A stretch of 64,000 nt of DNA from JAVWIF01 sp036639635 (GTDB lineage Bacteria > Bacillota_I > Bacilli_A > Erysipelotrichales > Erysipelotrichaceae), in assembly GCA_036639635.1 (NCBI GenBank), contig JAVWIF010000002.1, positions 1-64,000 of the forward strand. Direction: 5' to 3'. The notes beneath the pieces were generated by a model. It searched no databases and was not told the origin of the DNA. It saw only the letters and a program-made list of their open reading frames with translations. Position numbers and translations under genes: made by a program. Shown here one piece after another: positions 35,071 through 44,391 of this stretch. Position 1 is the stretch's first letter, and every line of letters starts with the position of its first letter.

Positions 35071-37647
35071 ATGGAAGAAAATAAAAAGAATAAAAAAAGC
35101 AAACAAAACTTAGTGAATAAAATATTAATCGTTATGATATCCATGACCTTATTGGTTGGCGTATCTGGTTTCTTTATGTTAAGTACTATTATTGGTAAAG
35201 TCAGCATCGAAAACCTTCCTGATAATTTTAACAATGTCGAGCCAAGTACCTTTTATTCAATTGATGGAAAAAAGATTGGTGAATTAGGTGGTGTAAGTCG
35301 TGAAAACGTAACTTACCAACAAATCCCACAATCAACAATAGATGCTTTTCTAGCCATTGAAGACTCTCGCTATTTTGCGCATAATGGCTTTGATCTTCCT
35401 CGCTTTATTTCATCGGCTCTAAACAATATACGCTCTGGTAGCTTTGCCCAAGGTGGTTCAACGCTCACAATGCAAGCCATTGATAACTTTATGATGAAAC
35501 AAGAAGAAGAAGCTCTACAAAAACAAGGTAAATCATTTTCAAAAGTCGAACAAATCGAACGTAAAATAAAAGAAATTTATTTAGGCATGCGCTTAGAAAC
35601 TGAATTAAGCAAAGAAGAAATCATTACCAAGTATTTAAATGAAATAAACTTCGGAGATAGAGCGCGTGGTATTCAAAAAGGTGCCCAATATTATTTTGGT
35701 AAAAATGTAGAAGAGTTAAATCTAAGTGAAAGTGCATTTTTAGCCGGTGTCATTAATGCACCTAACTCTTACAATCCTTATTACGGATCAAAATACTACA
35801 ACCTTGCTATACAACGACGTAATACAACACTATCACAAATGCTAAATCATGGTTTTATTAGTAAAACTGAATATCAACTAGCGAAGAGTACAGAGTTGTC
35901 TTTCCAATTATCATCTGGTAAAAGTGTTGATAATGACCCTTATAAAGCCTATATTGATAAAGCCGCAAAAGAAGCAATTGCCTTATCTGGTAAAGATCCA
36001 GCAACTACTTCTATGAATATATATACATCCTTAAATATTGCTGCTCAAGATAAAGCAAATGCATTATCAGCGGGTGAAGGTATCGACTTACCTAATAACA
36101 AATATTATCAAATGGGACTTACCACTTTAGATAATAAAACTGGGCAAATCATTGCTGTAAGCGCTGGTAGAAGTGATGTTGATGCACAATATATAGCGCG
36201 TTTTGATGAGCCTAAGCAGCCTGGTTCTTCCATTAAACCAATCCTAGACTATGCGCCTAACTTTGATAAGCTTGGTTGGTGTACTTCACGCGTTATTACC
36301 GATAAAGCAATTCAAATAGATGGACGTACCATTGTAAATGCAGATCATAATTACTATGGTGATGTAACACTAGAACGTGCTTTGGCTAAATCATTAAACA
36401 CTCCTGCCATTCAAGCATTAGAAGCAAATGTCAATGAATATGGTAAAAATGACCAAGTAAAATATTTAAAATCTATTGGAATTCATGATAAAGTTGCGGA
36501 AGCTTTTAATATTCAATACTCTATGGGTGGATCTACAATGGAGGCAAGTACAACACAAATGGCTGCAGCTTATGCCGTTCTTGCCAATGGTGGATATTAT
36601 ATAGAACCACATATGATCTTAAAAATTGAATTTAAAGATGGTAGTAAAACAATTGAAAATAATCCAAAGAAGACAAGAGTATTATCAGAGCAAGCTGCTT
36701 TTATGACATCAGACTTATTATATAAAGCAGTAAACGGAAGATATAAAGGCGAAAACTTAATGGGAAGCTTAGGCTTTGGAGCCTACCCTGTATATGGTAA
36801 AACTGGAACATCAAGTTGGGACGACGCTGATGCTGAAAAGTATGGTGGTGCTATGCGTGATGAATGGATGATCAATTATACAAGCGAGTACACCATTGCC
36901 TCATGGACTGGTTTTGATGCAGGAATCGTTGGAGGGAATACTTCCATTAATGATTACTTGTTTATGAATGTAAATGGATGGATTAATAAACATATGTTGG
37001 ATACCATTACAACTAAGAATGCTACTAAAATTGAAAAACCATCTGGAATTAGTGAATACGGTGGTGGTTACATTAAAACATCAGCGTTACCAAACGCCGC
37101 TAAAAACAATCCAAAAACTGAAGTAAATGTTGCCTCTAAAACCAACGCACTGAAAGCTAGCATTGAGAAAGCAAGCGGATTGAAGAGCGATGATTATACA
37201 CCTGAAAGTTATGCGAAACTACTTGCTGCACTAGAAAAAGCAAATAGCGTTTTAACAAATGATAATGCAAGTATAAATGATATTGATAATGCAAAACAAG
37301 CCCTTGATAATGCAGTCAATGGATTGGTTAAAAAAGAAGCAGAAAAACCAAAAGTAGATACAAGTGCACTAAAAGCATTAACAACTTCAGCACAAGTTTA
37401 TGCTGATAAAACTAAATATCAAGAAGCACAAGTAAATCAATTATTAGCAGCCATTAAAAATGGAATCCAAATAGCTGGTAAAGAAGGTGTCACACAAGCA
37501 GAAATAGATAGTGCAATACAAGCCATCACATCAGCACAAAGTGCTTGTAAAGCAAATCCTGTTGTACCAACGCCTCCTGTAACACCTACTCCAACTCCTG
37601 ATCCTACACCAAAACCTGATCCAGGAAAACCTGCTAGTTCCAATTAA
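35071..37647 (+). CDS. class A penicillin-binding protein with C-terminal FIVAR repeats
   Basis: Bifunctional murein polymerase. One N-terminal membrane span (residues about 18-42) leads to a GT51 glycosyltransferase with EDSRYFAHNGFDLPRF and AQGGSTLTMQ. The transpeptidase has Ser in QPGSSIKPILDY, SxN in KSLNTPA and KTGT in VYGKTGTSSW. The last roughly 170 residues hold two FIVAR-type helical repeats (for example NAKQALDNAVNGL) and a Pro/Thr-rich tail (TPPVTPTPTPDPTPKPDPG), likely wall-associated. The length of 858 matches PBP1-type proteins. A paralogue follows recU. Confidence 0.94.
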   Translation: MEENKKNKKSKQNLVNKILIVMISMTLLVGVSGFFMLSTIIGKVSIENLPDNFNNVEPSTFYSIDGKKIGELGGVSRENVTYQQIPQSTIDAFLAIEDSRYFAHNGFDLPRFISSALNNIRSGSFAQGGSTLTMQAIDNFMMKQEEEALQKQGKSFSKVEQIERKIKEIYLGMRLETELSKEEIITKYLNEINFGDRARGIQKGAQYYFGKNVEELNLSESAFLAGVINAPNSYNPYYGSKYYNLAIQRRNTTLSQMLNHGFISKTEYQLAKSTELSFQLSSGKSVDNDPYKAYIDKAAKEAIALSGKDPATTSMNIYTSLNIAAQDKANALSAGEGIDLPNNKYYQMGLTTLDNKTGQIIAVSAGRSDVDAQYIARFDEPKQPGSSIKPILDYAPNFDKLGWCTSRVITDKAIQIDGRTIVNADHNYYGDVTLERALAKSLNTPAIQALEANVNEYGKNDQVKYLKSIGIHDKVAEAFNIQYSMGGSTMEASTTQMAAAYAVLANGGYYIEPHMILKIEFKDGSKTIENNPKKTRVLSEQAAFMTSDLLYKAVNGRYKGENLMGSLGFGAYPVYGKTGTSSWDDADAEKYGGAMRDEWMINYTSEYTIASWTGFDAGIVGGNTSINDYLFMNVNGWINKHMLDTITTKNATKIEKPSGISEYGGGYIKTSALPNAAKNNPKTEVNVASKTNALKASIEKASGLKSDDYTPESYAKLLAALEKANSVLTNDNASINDIDNAKQALDNAVNGLVKKEAEKPKVDTSALKALTTSAQVYADKTKYQEAQVNQLLAAIKNGIQIAGKEGVTQAEIDSAIQAITSAQSACKANPVVPTPPVTPTPTPDPTPKPDPGKPASSN

Positions 37648-37672
37648 AGAAAGCGAAAGCTTTCTTTTTTTC
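37646..37672 (+). terminator. terminator after the first pbp gene
   Basis: A perfect 9-bp stem AAAGAAAGC/GCTTTCTTT with a GAAA loop is followed by a T-run. The stop codon is at its left edge. Confidence 0.88.
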
Positions 37673-37746
37673 ATCTTTTTATAAATTAATCTATCAAATC
37701 GTACAAAAGCTATGTAAAATCGTATATAATAAATAAGGTGATGCAT

Positions 37747-38334
37747 GTGATTGGATATCCAAATAAAAAACAAAAACAAAAAAAACCAAGTTCCCCACTT
37801 GATAATCATATGGGAAGAGGCATGGAACTAGAACATGATTTAAATGTGAGTAATTTATTTTATCGTGAAAATAATCGAGCTTTAATACATAAAAAGCCAA
37901 CCCCTATTCAAGTCGTAAAAGTAGATTATCCTGCACGTAATGCAGCAAAAATCGTGGAAGCATATTATAAAACGCCGAGTACCACAGATTATAATGGAAT
38001 CTATCGAGGACGTGCAATTGACTTTGAAGCAAAAGAAACACGAGCAAAAACATCCTTCCCTTTCAAAAGTATACATCCTCATCAAATCGAGCACTTAAAG
38101 AAGGTTTTATATCATGGAGGTATTGGCTTTTTTATTATACGTTTTACAAGCTTTGATGAAACCTATTTAATTGATGCACCGATTATCATAGAACTTTATG
38201 ATAGCTTAGAACATCAATCTATATCATATAAAAAAACAAAAGAAGTAGGATCACTTATTCAACAAGGACTAACTCCTAGGCTACGTTATTTAGACAATGT
38301 TGATAAACTTTACTTTCAGGAGAAAAACAAATGA
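37747..38334 (+). CDS. recU: Holliday junction resolvase RecU
   Basis: Resolves four-way junctions in recombination and chromosome segregation. The nuclease core is visible: HKKPTPIQVVKVDYP, STTDYNGIYRGRAIDFEAKE (catalytic Asp/Glu/Lys) and FKSIHPHQIEHLKKV. I start at GTG 37747, where the protein would begin MIGYPN, matching MIRYPN of Bacillus; AAGGTG is six bases upstream. In-frame ATG 37741 and GTG 37738 sit on the ribosome site. It overlaps the following pbp gene by four bases, as recU-ponA does in Bacillus. TATAAT near 37725 is a plausible -10. Confidence 0.93.
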   Translation: MIGYPNKKQKQKKPSSPLDNHMGRGMELEHDLNVSNLFYRENNRALIHKKPTPIQVVKVDYPARNAAKIVEAYYKTPSTTDYNGIYRGRAIDFEAKETRAKTSFPFKSIHPHQIEHLKKVLYHGGIGFFIIRFTSFDETYLIDAPIIIELYDSLEHQSISYKKTKEVGSLIQQGLTPRLRYLDNVDKLYFQEKNK

Positions 38335-40826
38335 AAAATAAGAAAAAGAACCCTCTAACAAAACGTAAAATATTTGATTGTGTACTCTTAGTCCTTTTAA
38401 TAATTTTTTTACTTGTTGGAGTAGCAAGTCTTGGCGTAATAGGAAGAATTATAGCTACGACTAGTACCAAAGACGCAGTAAGCCAAATGGTAAACCAAGA
38501 ACCTTCGACCTTTTATGCAAGAGATAACAGTGTCATTGGTGAGCTAGGTTTAGAACTAAGAGAGAATGTAACGTATGAACAAATACCACAAGTAACAATA
38601 GATGCTTTTTTAGCTATTGAAGACTCACGTTTTTACAAACATAATGGTTTTGATTTACCACGTTTTATATCTTCAGCAATTACCAATTTAAAAACTGGTA
38701 GCTTTGCACAAGGTGGTTCAACATTAACCATGCAAACAGTTGATACCTTCTTAATTAAGCCCAAAGAAGAGCGTTTACAAAAAGAAGGAAAAAGTCAATC
38801 TAAAGTAGAGCAGATAGAAAGTAAACTAAAAGAAATATACATCAGTATGCGCGTCGAAAATGAATTATCAAAAAAAGATATTATGGAACGCTACTTAAAC
38901 CAAATTAATTTTGGAGATCAAGCACGTGGCATTCAAAAAGGTGCAAAATTCTTCTTTGGTAAAAATGTAGAAGATTTAAATCTAGCAGAAAGTGCTTTTT
39001 TAGCTGGTTGCATCAATGCACCGAATACATATAATCCCTATCGAGGATATGATAAAAAGAATGAGCAAAACTATTACCAATTTGCAACACAACGTCGTGA
39101 TGAAACACTGTATATGATGAAATACCACGGTTTTATCAGTGATACTGAATATAAACTAGCGAAGAATACTCAGCTAGCCTTTCAATTATCAGGACAAGAT
39201 ACAAGTGACACTGACCCTTACAAGAACTGTGTAAAATTAGTACAAGAAGAAGTCATTGCGTTAACTGGCAAAGATCCTGCCATTGTGCCAATGAAAATTT
39301 ATACGAGCATTGATAAAAAAGCCCAACTAGAAGCCAATGCAATTTCAAAAGGAGAAGTTGTTGGTCTTACTAATAACAAACAATATCAGATTGCCTTTAC
39401 GACAATTGAAAATAAAACAGGAGAAATCATCGCTATCAATCCTGGACGTAGTGATGTAGAAGAAAAACTATATCGTGCACGCTTCGATGAGCTTCATCAG
39501 CCAGGTTCTGCTATTAAACCCATTTTAGACTATGCGCCAACATTTGATAAACTTGGTTGGTGTACCTCTCATGTTTTCATTGATAAAGCACTTCAAATTG
39601 ATGGAAGAACCATTCGAAATGCCGATGGGCAATATCATGGAAAAGTTTCTATGGAACGTAGTATTGCTCAATCCTTAAACATTCCCGCCATTCTATCTTT
39701 ACGTGCAACACTTGATACAATCGGCTATGATGAAACGATAAAATACCTTGATGGATTTGGTTTTTCTAAGGAAAGTACAAAGAACTTGAATGAACAATAC
39801 GCCATTGGTGGTTCTGAAATGCAAGCAAGTACGACACAAATGGCAGCAGCTTATGCAACACTCGCTAATGAAGGAAATTATATTGCACCGCATACCGTAC
39901 GAAAAATAGAATTTAAAGATAACAAAACAGAACCAATTGAAACAAAAACAACAAAAAAAGCTGCCATGTCACCACAGGCTGCTTACATGACTTCTGATAT
40001 GTTATATAAAGCCGTTAATGGGAGATACAAGAATGAGAACTTAATGGGTAGTATAGGTTTTGGTGCCTACCCTGTCTATGGTAAAACAGGAACTAGTGAA
40101 TATGGAGACAGTGGTTTATCAGTAGGTATTCCATTGCTTGCTATGAAAGATGAATGGATGATTAATTATACCAGTGAATACACAATAGCCACATGGTCAG
40201 GATTTGATGGAGCAATAGATAAAACGTGTTATATAACTGAAGATATTTTGTTTGCCAATATCCCTGGTCGTATTAATAAACATATGTTAGATTCGATTAG
40301 TATTAATCCTGTCATGATACCAAAGCCTAGTGGACTAAGTTCTTATGGTGGTGGTCTTATTAAAACTGAATTTCTTGGTAGTGCAGCTAAAAACAACCCC
40401 TTAACAGAAAGTTATGCAGCTGCACCCAGTGACCCTTTACAAACGCTAATAAAACAAGTTAGTACTTATGAAGCAAAGACGTATGGTGCAGATAGTTTTA
40501 ACATACTACAAATTGCCATTAGAACTGCACAAACTGTTTTAGAAAAACATAACCCAAGTTCTTCCGAAATAGCCAATGCTATGAACGCACTTCAAGGTGC
40601 ACTTAATGGATTAGTAGCTAATCGTAATACCAATGCTTTAATTTCCGTAATAAATCAAGCAGCAGCTCTTGATTTGTCTAAATATACTTCCAATAGTACG
40701 ACTGCTTTAGTAAATATTGTAAATGCAGCAAAAGTAATCCTCAATAGCCCTGATTCCACACAAGCAAAACTTGATGCACAAACAAATTCTGTACAAAACG
40801 CAATCAATGCACTTGCAACTATCTAA
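38331..40826 (+). CDS. second class A penicillin-binding protein with FIVAR repeats
   Basis: Paralogue of the upstream PBP, with a membrane span at about residues 13-38. Glycosyltransferase motifs are EDSRFYKHNGFDLPRF and AQGGSTLTMQ. Transpeptidase motifs are QPGSAIKPILDY, QSLNIPA and VYGKTGTSEYG. The C-terminus has two FIVAR-like repeats (MNALQGALNGLV and SVQNAINAL) but no Pro-rich tail. It is 831 residues long. By position (recU-pbp, four-base overlap) this copy matches ponA; the upstream copy looks like the extra one. No key catalytic residue is missing in either, so both should be active. Confidence 0.94.
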   Translation: MKNKKKNPLTKRKIFDCVLLVLLIIFLLVGVASLGVIGRIIATTSTKDAVSQMVNQEPSTFYARDNSVIGELGLELRENVTYEQIPQVTIDAFLAIEDSRFYKHNGFDLPRFISSAITNLKTGSFAQGGSTLTMQTVDTFLIKPKEERLQKEGKSQSKVEQIESKLKEIYISMRVENELSKKDIMERYLNQINFGDQARGIQKGAKFFFGKNVEDLNLAESAFLAGCINAPNTYNPYRGYDKKNEQNYYQFATQRRDETLYMMKYHGFISDTEYKLAKNTQLAFQLSGQDTSDTDPYKNCVKLVQEEVIALTGKDPAIVPMKIYTSIDKKAQLEANAISKGEVVGLTNNKQYQIAFTTIENKTGEIIAINPGRSDVEEKLYRARFDELHQPGSAIKPILDYAPTFDKLGWCTSHVFIDKALQIDGRTIRNADGQYHGKVSMERSIAQSLNIPAILSLRATLDTIGYDETIKYLDGFGFSKESTKNLNEQYAIGGSEMQASTTQMAAAYATLANEGNYIAPHTVRKIEFKDNKTEPIETKTTKKAAMSPQAAYMTSDMLYKAVNGRYKNENLMGSIGFGAYPVYGKTGTSEYGDSGLSVGIPLLAMKDEWMINYTSEYTIATWSGFDGAIDKTCYITEDILFANIPGRINKHMLDSISINPVMIPKPSGLSSYGGGLIKTEFLGSAAKNNPLTESYAAAPSDPLQTLIKQVSTYEAKTYGADSFNILQIAIRTAQTVLEKHNPSSSEIANAMNALQGALNGLVANRNTNALISVINQAAALDLSKYTSNSTTALVNIVNAAKVILNSPDSTQAKLDAQTNSVQNAINALATI

Positions 40827-40891
40827 GCCACAAGTGTACTACTCAATCAAATTGACATATTATTTGTTGAGTTATCTTAGTTTTTCCAAAC

Positions 40892-40920
40892 AAAAAGCGA
40901 GGGTTAATTTCTCGCTTTTT
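40892..40920. terminator. bidirectional terminator between the second pbp gene and nth
   Basis: A perfect 10-bp stem AAAAAGCGAG/CTCGCTTTTT with a 9-base loop lies between two convergent genes and has T-rich flanks usable on either strand. Confidence 0.82.
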
Positions 40921-40940
40921 ATATTGACTCTTTTTTTCAT

Positions 40941-41588
40941 TCAGCCTTTATGCATACTACGATAAGTTTCTAGTTGATCTTTTTTACAAAAACTTTGAAA
41001 AGGACAAGTTAAACATTGTGGATTTCTTGCCATACATTGATATCTTCCAAAAAAGATAAATAAATGATGAGCCCTATTCCATCGTTCCCTTTTAATCTTA
41101 CGCTTAAGTTTACTTTCAACAACTTCTACACTATCTGCAGGCTTTGCTAGCCCTAAACGCTTAGAAATGCGTTCTACATGAGTATCAACAGCAACGCTTG
41201 GTATATCAAAGCTAACACTACGTACAACATTTGCTGTTTTACGACCAACACCTGCTAAACTCATCAATGCTTTCATACTACTAGGTACAACTCCATCAAA
41301 GTCTTCAACTAAAGAAGTACTTAAGTTTTTAATAGAAAGTGCCTTATTATGATATAATCCAATTCTTTTAATCTTTGTTTCAATTTCAGATATATCTGCT
41401 AAAGAAAGAGCAAGTGGAGTAGGAAATGACTTAAATAAGTCAGGCGTTATCTTATTCACAGATATATCTGTAGTTTGCGCTGATAGTACAACCGCTACCA
41501 ATAGCTCAAATGCATTTTGATGGTTCAATTCACATTCAGCATTGGGAAACATTGTTTCTAAACTATCTAATATTTCATCAGTTGTCAT
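40941..41588 (-). CDS. nth: endonuclease III
   Basis: DNA glycosylase/AP lyase for oxidised pyrimidines. LLVAVVLSAQTTD opens the helix-hairpin-helix fold, and LAGVGRKTANVV contains the catalytic Lys. VAVDTHVERISKRLGL contains the catalytic Asp. The C-terminal 4Fe-4S cluster Cys residues are spaced in CMARNPQCLTCPFQSFC. The length of 215 is normal. The start overlaps the dnaD stop by one base, the conserved dnaD-nth pair. Confidence 0.96.
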   Translation of the reverse strand: MTTDEILDSLETMFPNAECELNHQNAFELLVAVVLSAQTTDISVNKITPDLFKSFPTPLALSLADISEIETKIKRIGLYHNKALSIKNLSTSLVEDFDGVVPSSMKALMSLAGVGRKTANVVRSVSFDIPSVAVDTHVERISKRLGLAKPADSVEVVESKLKRKIKRERWNRAHHLFIFFGRYQCMARNPQCLTCPFQSFCKKDQLETYRSMHKG

Positions 41589-42124
41589 TATCTTTTCCCA
41601 TCTTCATAGTCTTCAACATGAAAGTCACGTTTCTTCCACTCAACTAAAATACGTTCAATATAATCAAAATTCTTATGTTCATATGTTAGTGCTTCTCTTA
41701 GGGCATAAGAAATTAATTTTTGATCATATGTTTGTAACCAATCCGCAATTCTTTGCAGTTCCATTTGTGATAAAGGTCGTGCAAATTCACTTTCAAATAA
41801 TTCAAATAAAGAATCATTAAATGCCATCGCTTTCTCTTGTCCTTGATCAAACACTCCATCAATTTCGAAGCGAACACTACCATCTTTAAAATTTAAGTTC
41901 AAGTATCCTTTCGCACTTAATTGTGAAAGAATATTATCTATATCATCCGCATCTTTCTTTAATTTATTTGCAAGTATTCCATGGTTCACCATAATTCGAT
42001 GTTCATTCATAAAATCAATCAATAAAAGGACCATTGTTTCATCACTATCAATAGAAAGCTCTCCTAAATGAGTCAGTATCCAATCTCTACGATTAATAAA
42101 TTTTTCATTCCACCATTTTTCCAC
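41588..42124 (-). CDS. dnaD: primosome/initiation protein DnaD
   Basis: Helps DnaA and PriA load the replicative helicase. An N-terminal winged helix (DETMVLLLIDFMNEHRIMVN, then ILANKLKKDADDIDNILSQL) is followed by the DDBH2 domain: FELFESEFARPLSQMELQRI, then LISYALREALTYEHKNFDYI and ILVEWKKR. The 178 residues are shorter than Bacillus DnaD (232), mostly through loss of the C-terminal tail. It lies between a ypmB-like gene and nth, as in Bacillus. Confidence 0.92.
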   Translation of the reverse strand: MEKWWNEKFINRRDWILTHLGELSIDSDETMVLLLIDFMNEHRIMVNHGILANKLKKDADDIDNILSQLSAKGYLNLNFKDGSVRFEIDGVFDQGQEKAMAFNDSLFELFESEFARPLSQMELQRIADWLQTYDQKLISYALREALTYEHKNFDYIERILVEWKKRDFHVEDYEDGKR

Positions 42125-42588
42125 TACACTTCTCCTTTCAAATAATACACTTCCTTAAAGGTATTATAATCTAACAAAAGCTTCCCTACTTCACTTTGTA
42201 TAACATACACTGGATTATCATATCCATATCCAATATGCACATCAATCTCTTTTGCTCCGTATTGCGTTTGTGCAATTTCTTTAGCTTTCGCTATTTGTAA
42301 AGTACTTTTCTTTTCACTTGTAATAATTTTCCCTGCCTCATTAAACCAAACAATGGTATCTTCGTCTTCTCCAATATAGGTTGTATAATAAAAGACATCG
42401 CGATGAATATTCTTTAAATCTTTATAATTACGCTTGATACTAGCAATCGGTTTTGCGATATCATCTTCATATTTACGTGAGGGTCCACTAATAAAAATTC
42501 CTATTTCAGCAAGGATAACAAGTAGTAATATAACACACAAAGCACTCGTTAGAAATGCCGACTTTCCATTTAGTTTCATATCCTTCAA
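42124..42588 (-). CDS. YpmB/TseB-like membrane protein
   Basis: A 154-residue protein with one N-terminal membrane span (about residues 12-35) and an extracellular PepSY-like domain: YYTTYIGEDEDTIVWFNEAG, then LQIAKAKEIAQTQYGAKEID and YVIQSEVGKLLLDYNTFKEV. TseB/YpmB of Bacillus modulates PBP2A-dependent elongation. The gene is directly upstream of dnaD, though Bacillus has aspB and asnS between them. Start choice is uncertain: TTG 42588 or ATG 42579, neither with an ideal ribosome site. Confidence 0.82.
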   Translation of the reverse strand: MKDMKLNGKSAFLTSALCVILLLVILAEIGIFISGPSRKYEDDIAKPIASIKRNYKDLKNIHRDVFYYTTYIGEDEDTIVWFNEAGKIITSEKKSTLQIAKAKEIAQTQYGAKEIDVHIGYGYDNPVYVIQSEVGKLLLDYNTFKEVYYLKGEV

Positions 42589-42643
42589 CTCTTTTCTCTT
42601 AGCACATTATACACAATTTCTTGCTTTTTGTCTTGCCTTAAGT

Positions 42644-42673
42644 CAAAAAAAATAAGATACCAAAAGGTATCTT
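42644..42673 (-). terminator. mtnN terminator
   Basis: A perfect 8-bp stem AAGATACC/GGTATCTT with a TTTT loop is followed by ATTTTTTTT. It overlaps the mtnN stop and ends the yqe operon. Confidence 0.88.
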
Positions 42674-43352
42674 AAAGGGTTATCTTCATAAGTTCTTTAC
42701 AGAATAAAGCACTACGTTTTGATGCTTCTTTCATATAGGCAACAAAATCCATATGGGAATCTTTTTGATGAGCAATATCTGAAAGAGATCGTAGTACAAC
42801 AAAAGGAATATGATAATGTGCACATACTTGCCCTATTGCGCCGGCTTCCATCTCTGCACATATGGCATCGCTAAATTTATGTTCTAAGTTATTGAGTTGT
42901 TCTTCACTAGCGATAAATTGGTCACCACTTGCTATAAGTCCACGATGAACGCATACATCCATTGCTAATAATGCTTGTTCACACACATCACCTAAGTCTT
43001 TATCAGCTTTAAAGAATAATCCAATCCCTGATGTTCCATCAATAGGACTTGTATCATAATCATGTTGTACAACACAATCGCTAACAACAGCGTCTAATAT
43101 TTTTTGATTTGCTTTTAAACCACCAGCCGTACCAATGTTAACAATACGATCAATCGCAAAATTTTCTAATAAAATAGTCGTTGCCATACTCGCATTTCCT
43201 TTTCCAACACCACTTTTCATCACGATCATAGCTTTTCCGTTTAAAGTTCCTTGATAAAAGTCAATCCCCGAGATATTTGTTTTTTCCTTTGTATCTAACA
43301 CAGACACAATAGCTTCTACTTCAACATCCATTGCCGCAATAATTGCTATCAT
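42672..43352 (-). CDS. mtnN: 5'-methylthioadenosine/S-adenosylhomocysteine nucleosidase
   Basis: Cleaves adenine from MTA and SAH, recycling products of SAM use and feeding AI-2 chemistry. The N-terminus MIAIIAAMDVEVEAIVSVL, the phosphorylase-like VNIGTAGGLKANQKILDAVV and the catalytic segments AICAEMEAGAIGQVCAHY and VVLRSLSDIAHQ match the family. The length of 226 is normal. It overlaps the adjacent methyltransferase gene by four bases, so methyl transfer and SAH clearance are co-expressed. Confidence 0.96.
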   Translation of the reverse strand: MIAIIAAMDVEVEAIVSVLDTKEKTNISGIDFYQGTLNGKAMIVMKSGVGKGNASMATTILLENFAIDRIVNIGTAGGLKANQKILDAVVSDCVVQHDYDTSPIDGTSGIGLFFKADKDLGDVCEQALLAMDVCVHRGLIASGDQFIASEEQLNNLEHKFSDAICAEMEAGAIGQVCAHYHIPFVVLRSLSDIAHQKDSHMDFVAYMKEASKRSALFCKELMKITL

Positions 43353-44056
43353 TTATTCACCTTCTTACATATATAAAACTGTTTCTCTCCTGCACATATT
43401 CCTTCTTGATCAAAGTCTGTTAAAATATGTACTTCAAAACCTACCTTTATAAGCATTTCTTTTATCTTCAAAGGATCATATACACGTTGTACATGGTATT
43501 CCATTGTTGAATTTCCACTTTCATCATAAAAAGCAAAGGTTTGATAAATATAATCATCATCACTTTCTATTGTCCATTGATAATTCTGTCCATTTAAATT
43601 CCCTGCTTCTTCATATATATCTTTAAATTCAACTAAACGATCAAGACTATGCATATCCATTATAAAAGTTCCATCTTCTTTTAAATGGGCAACTACATCT
43701 TTCAACATCTTTTCAACCTTTTCTTCTTCTAAAATGTAATTAAAGCTATCACATAAGCATAAAACACCATCATAAGTCTCATCATCTTCTATTTGACACA
43801 TATCCATTAATGAGAAACGAACTTTATCACTATCGTGTTTAAGCTTTGCTTGTTCAATCATACTTTCACTAATGTCATTCGCATGTACTTCATAGCCATG
43901 TTGTGCTAACGCAATTGTTATTTCTCCACTTCCACAAGCAAGTTCCATCACTTTTCCTTTAGGAATATTACGTTCTATTAAAGCAACCCAAGCGCTTGTT
44001 GCTTCTTCATCACTTACTAAAGCATCATAAAAATGAGCTAAGGTTTCATACATCAT
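43349..44056 (-). CDS. SAM-dependent methyltransferase (YqeM-like)
   Basis: Class I methyltransferase of 235 residues. ETLAHFYDALV is the family start, the SAM motif is VMELACGSGEITIALAQHGY, and VHANDISESMIEQAK and YDGVLCLCDSFNYILEEE follow. The order rsfS-yqeM matches Bacillus. The substrate is not known; this family is often only annotated as a class I methyltransferase. ATG ATG at the start gives two choices three bases apart. Confidence 0.85.
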   Translation of the reverse strand: MMYETLAHFYDALVSDEEATSAWVALIERNIPKGKVMELACGSGEITIALAQHGYEVHANDISESMIEQAKLKHDSDKVRFSLMDMCQIEDDETYDGVLCLCDSFNYILEEEKVEKMLKDVVAHLKEDGTFIMDMHSLDRLVEFKDIYEEAGNLNGQNYQWTIESDDDYIYQTFAFYDESGNSTMEYHVQRVYDPLKIKEMLIKVGFEVHILTDFDQEGICAGEKQFYICKKVNK

Positions 44057-44391
44057 AAACTAAAATCTCGTTGAGGTAAGTCTGCGTATAATTTTTCTAA
44101 TTGAAAATGAGCACGTTCATCATCAGTAAATACATGAATAATAATAGAATTTAAATCTACCAATACCCAATTAGATTCATTTCCACCTTCGATTGCTCTC
44201 ACTAAAAAGTCATGTTCACGTACACAATCTTTAATATTTTGTGCAATGGCATGTACTTGACGTACATTCGAAGCACTACATATCACGACATAATCAATAT
44301 ATGGATTTAAGGCATTAAATTCATATACAATAGCACGTTCTCCTTTTTTTTCATCAATCGCTTTTTGTACTACGCTTAAAAGTTCATCCAT
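44053..44391 (-). CDS. rsfS: ribosomal silencing factor RsfS
   Basis: RsfS binds L14 on the 50S subunit and blocks joining with 30S when nutrients are low. The 112-residue protein shows DYVVICSASNVRQVHAIAQN, then GGNESNWVLVDLNSIIIHVF and FQLEKLYADLPQ, the hallmark segments. It overlaps both neighbours (four and eight bases), which indicates tight coupling in the yqe cluster. Confidence 0.94.
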   Translation of the reverse strand: MDELLSVVQKAIDEKKGERAIVYEFNALNPYIDYVVICSASNVRQVHAIAQNIKDCVREHDFLVRAIEGGNESNWVLVDLNSIIIHVFTDDERAHFQLEKLYADLPQRDFSL

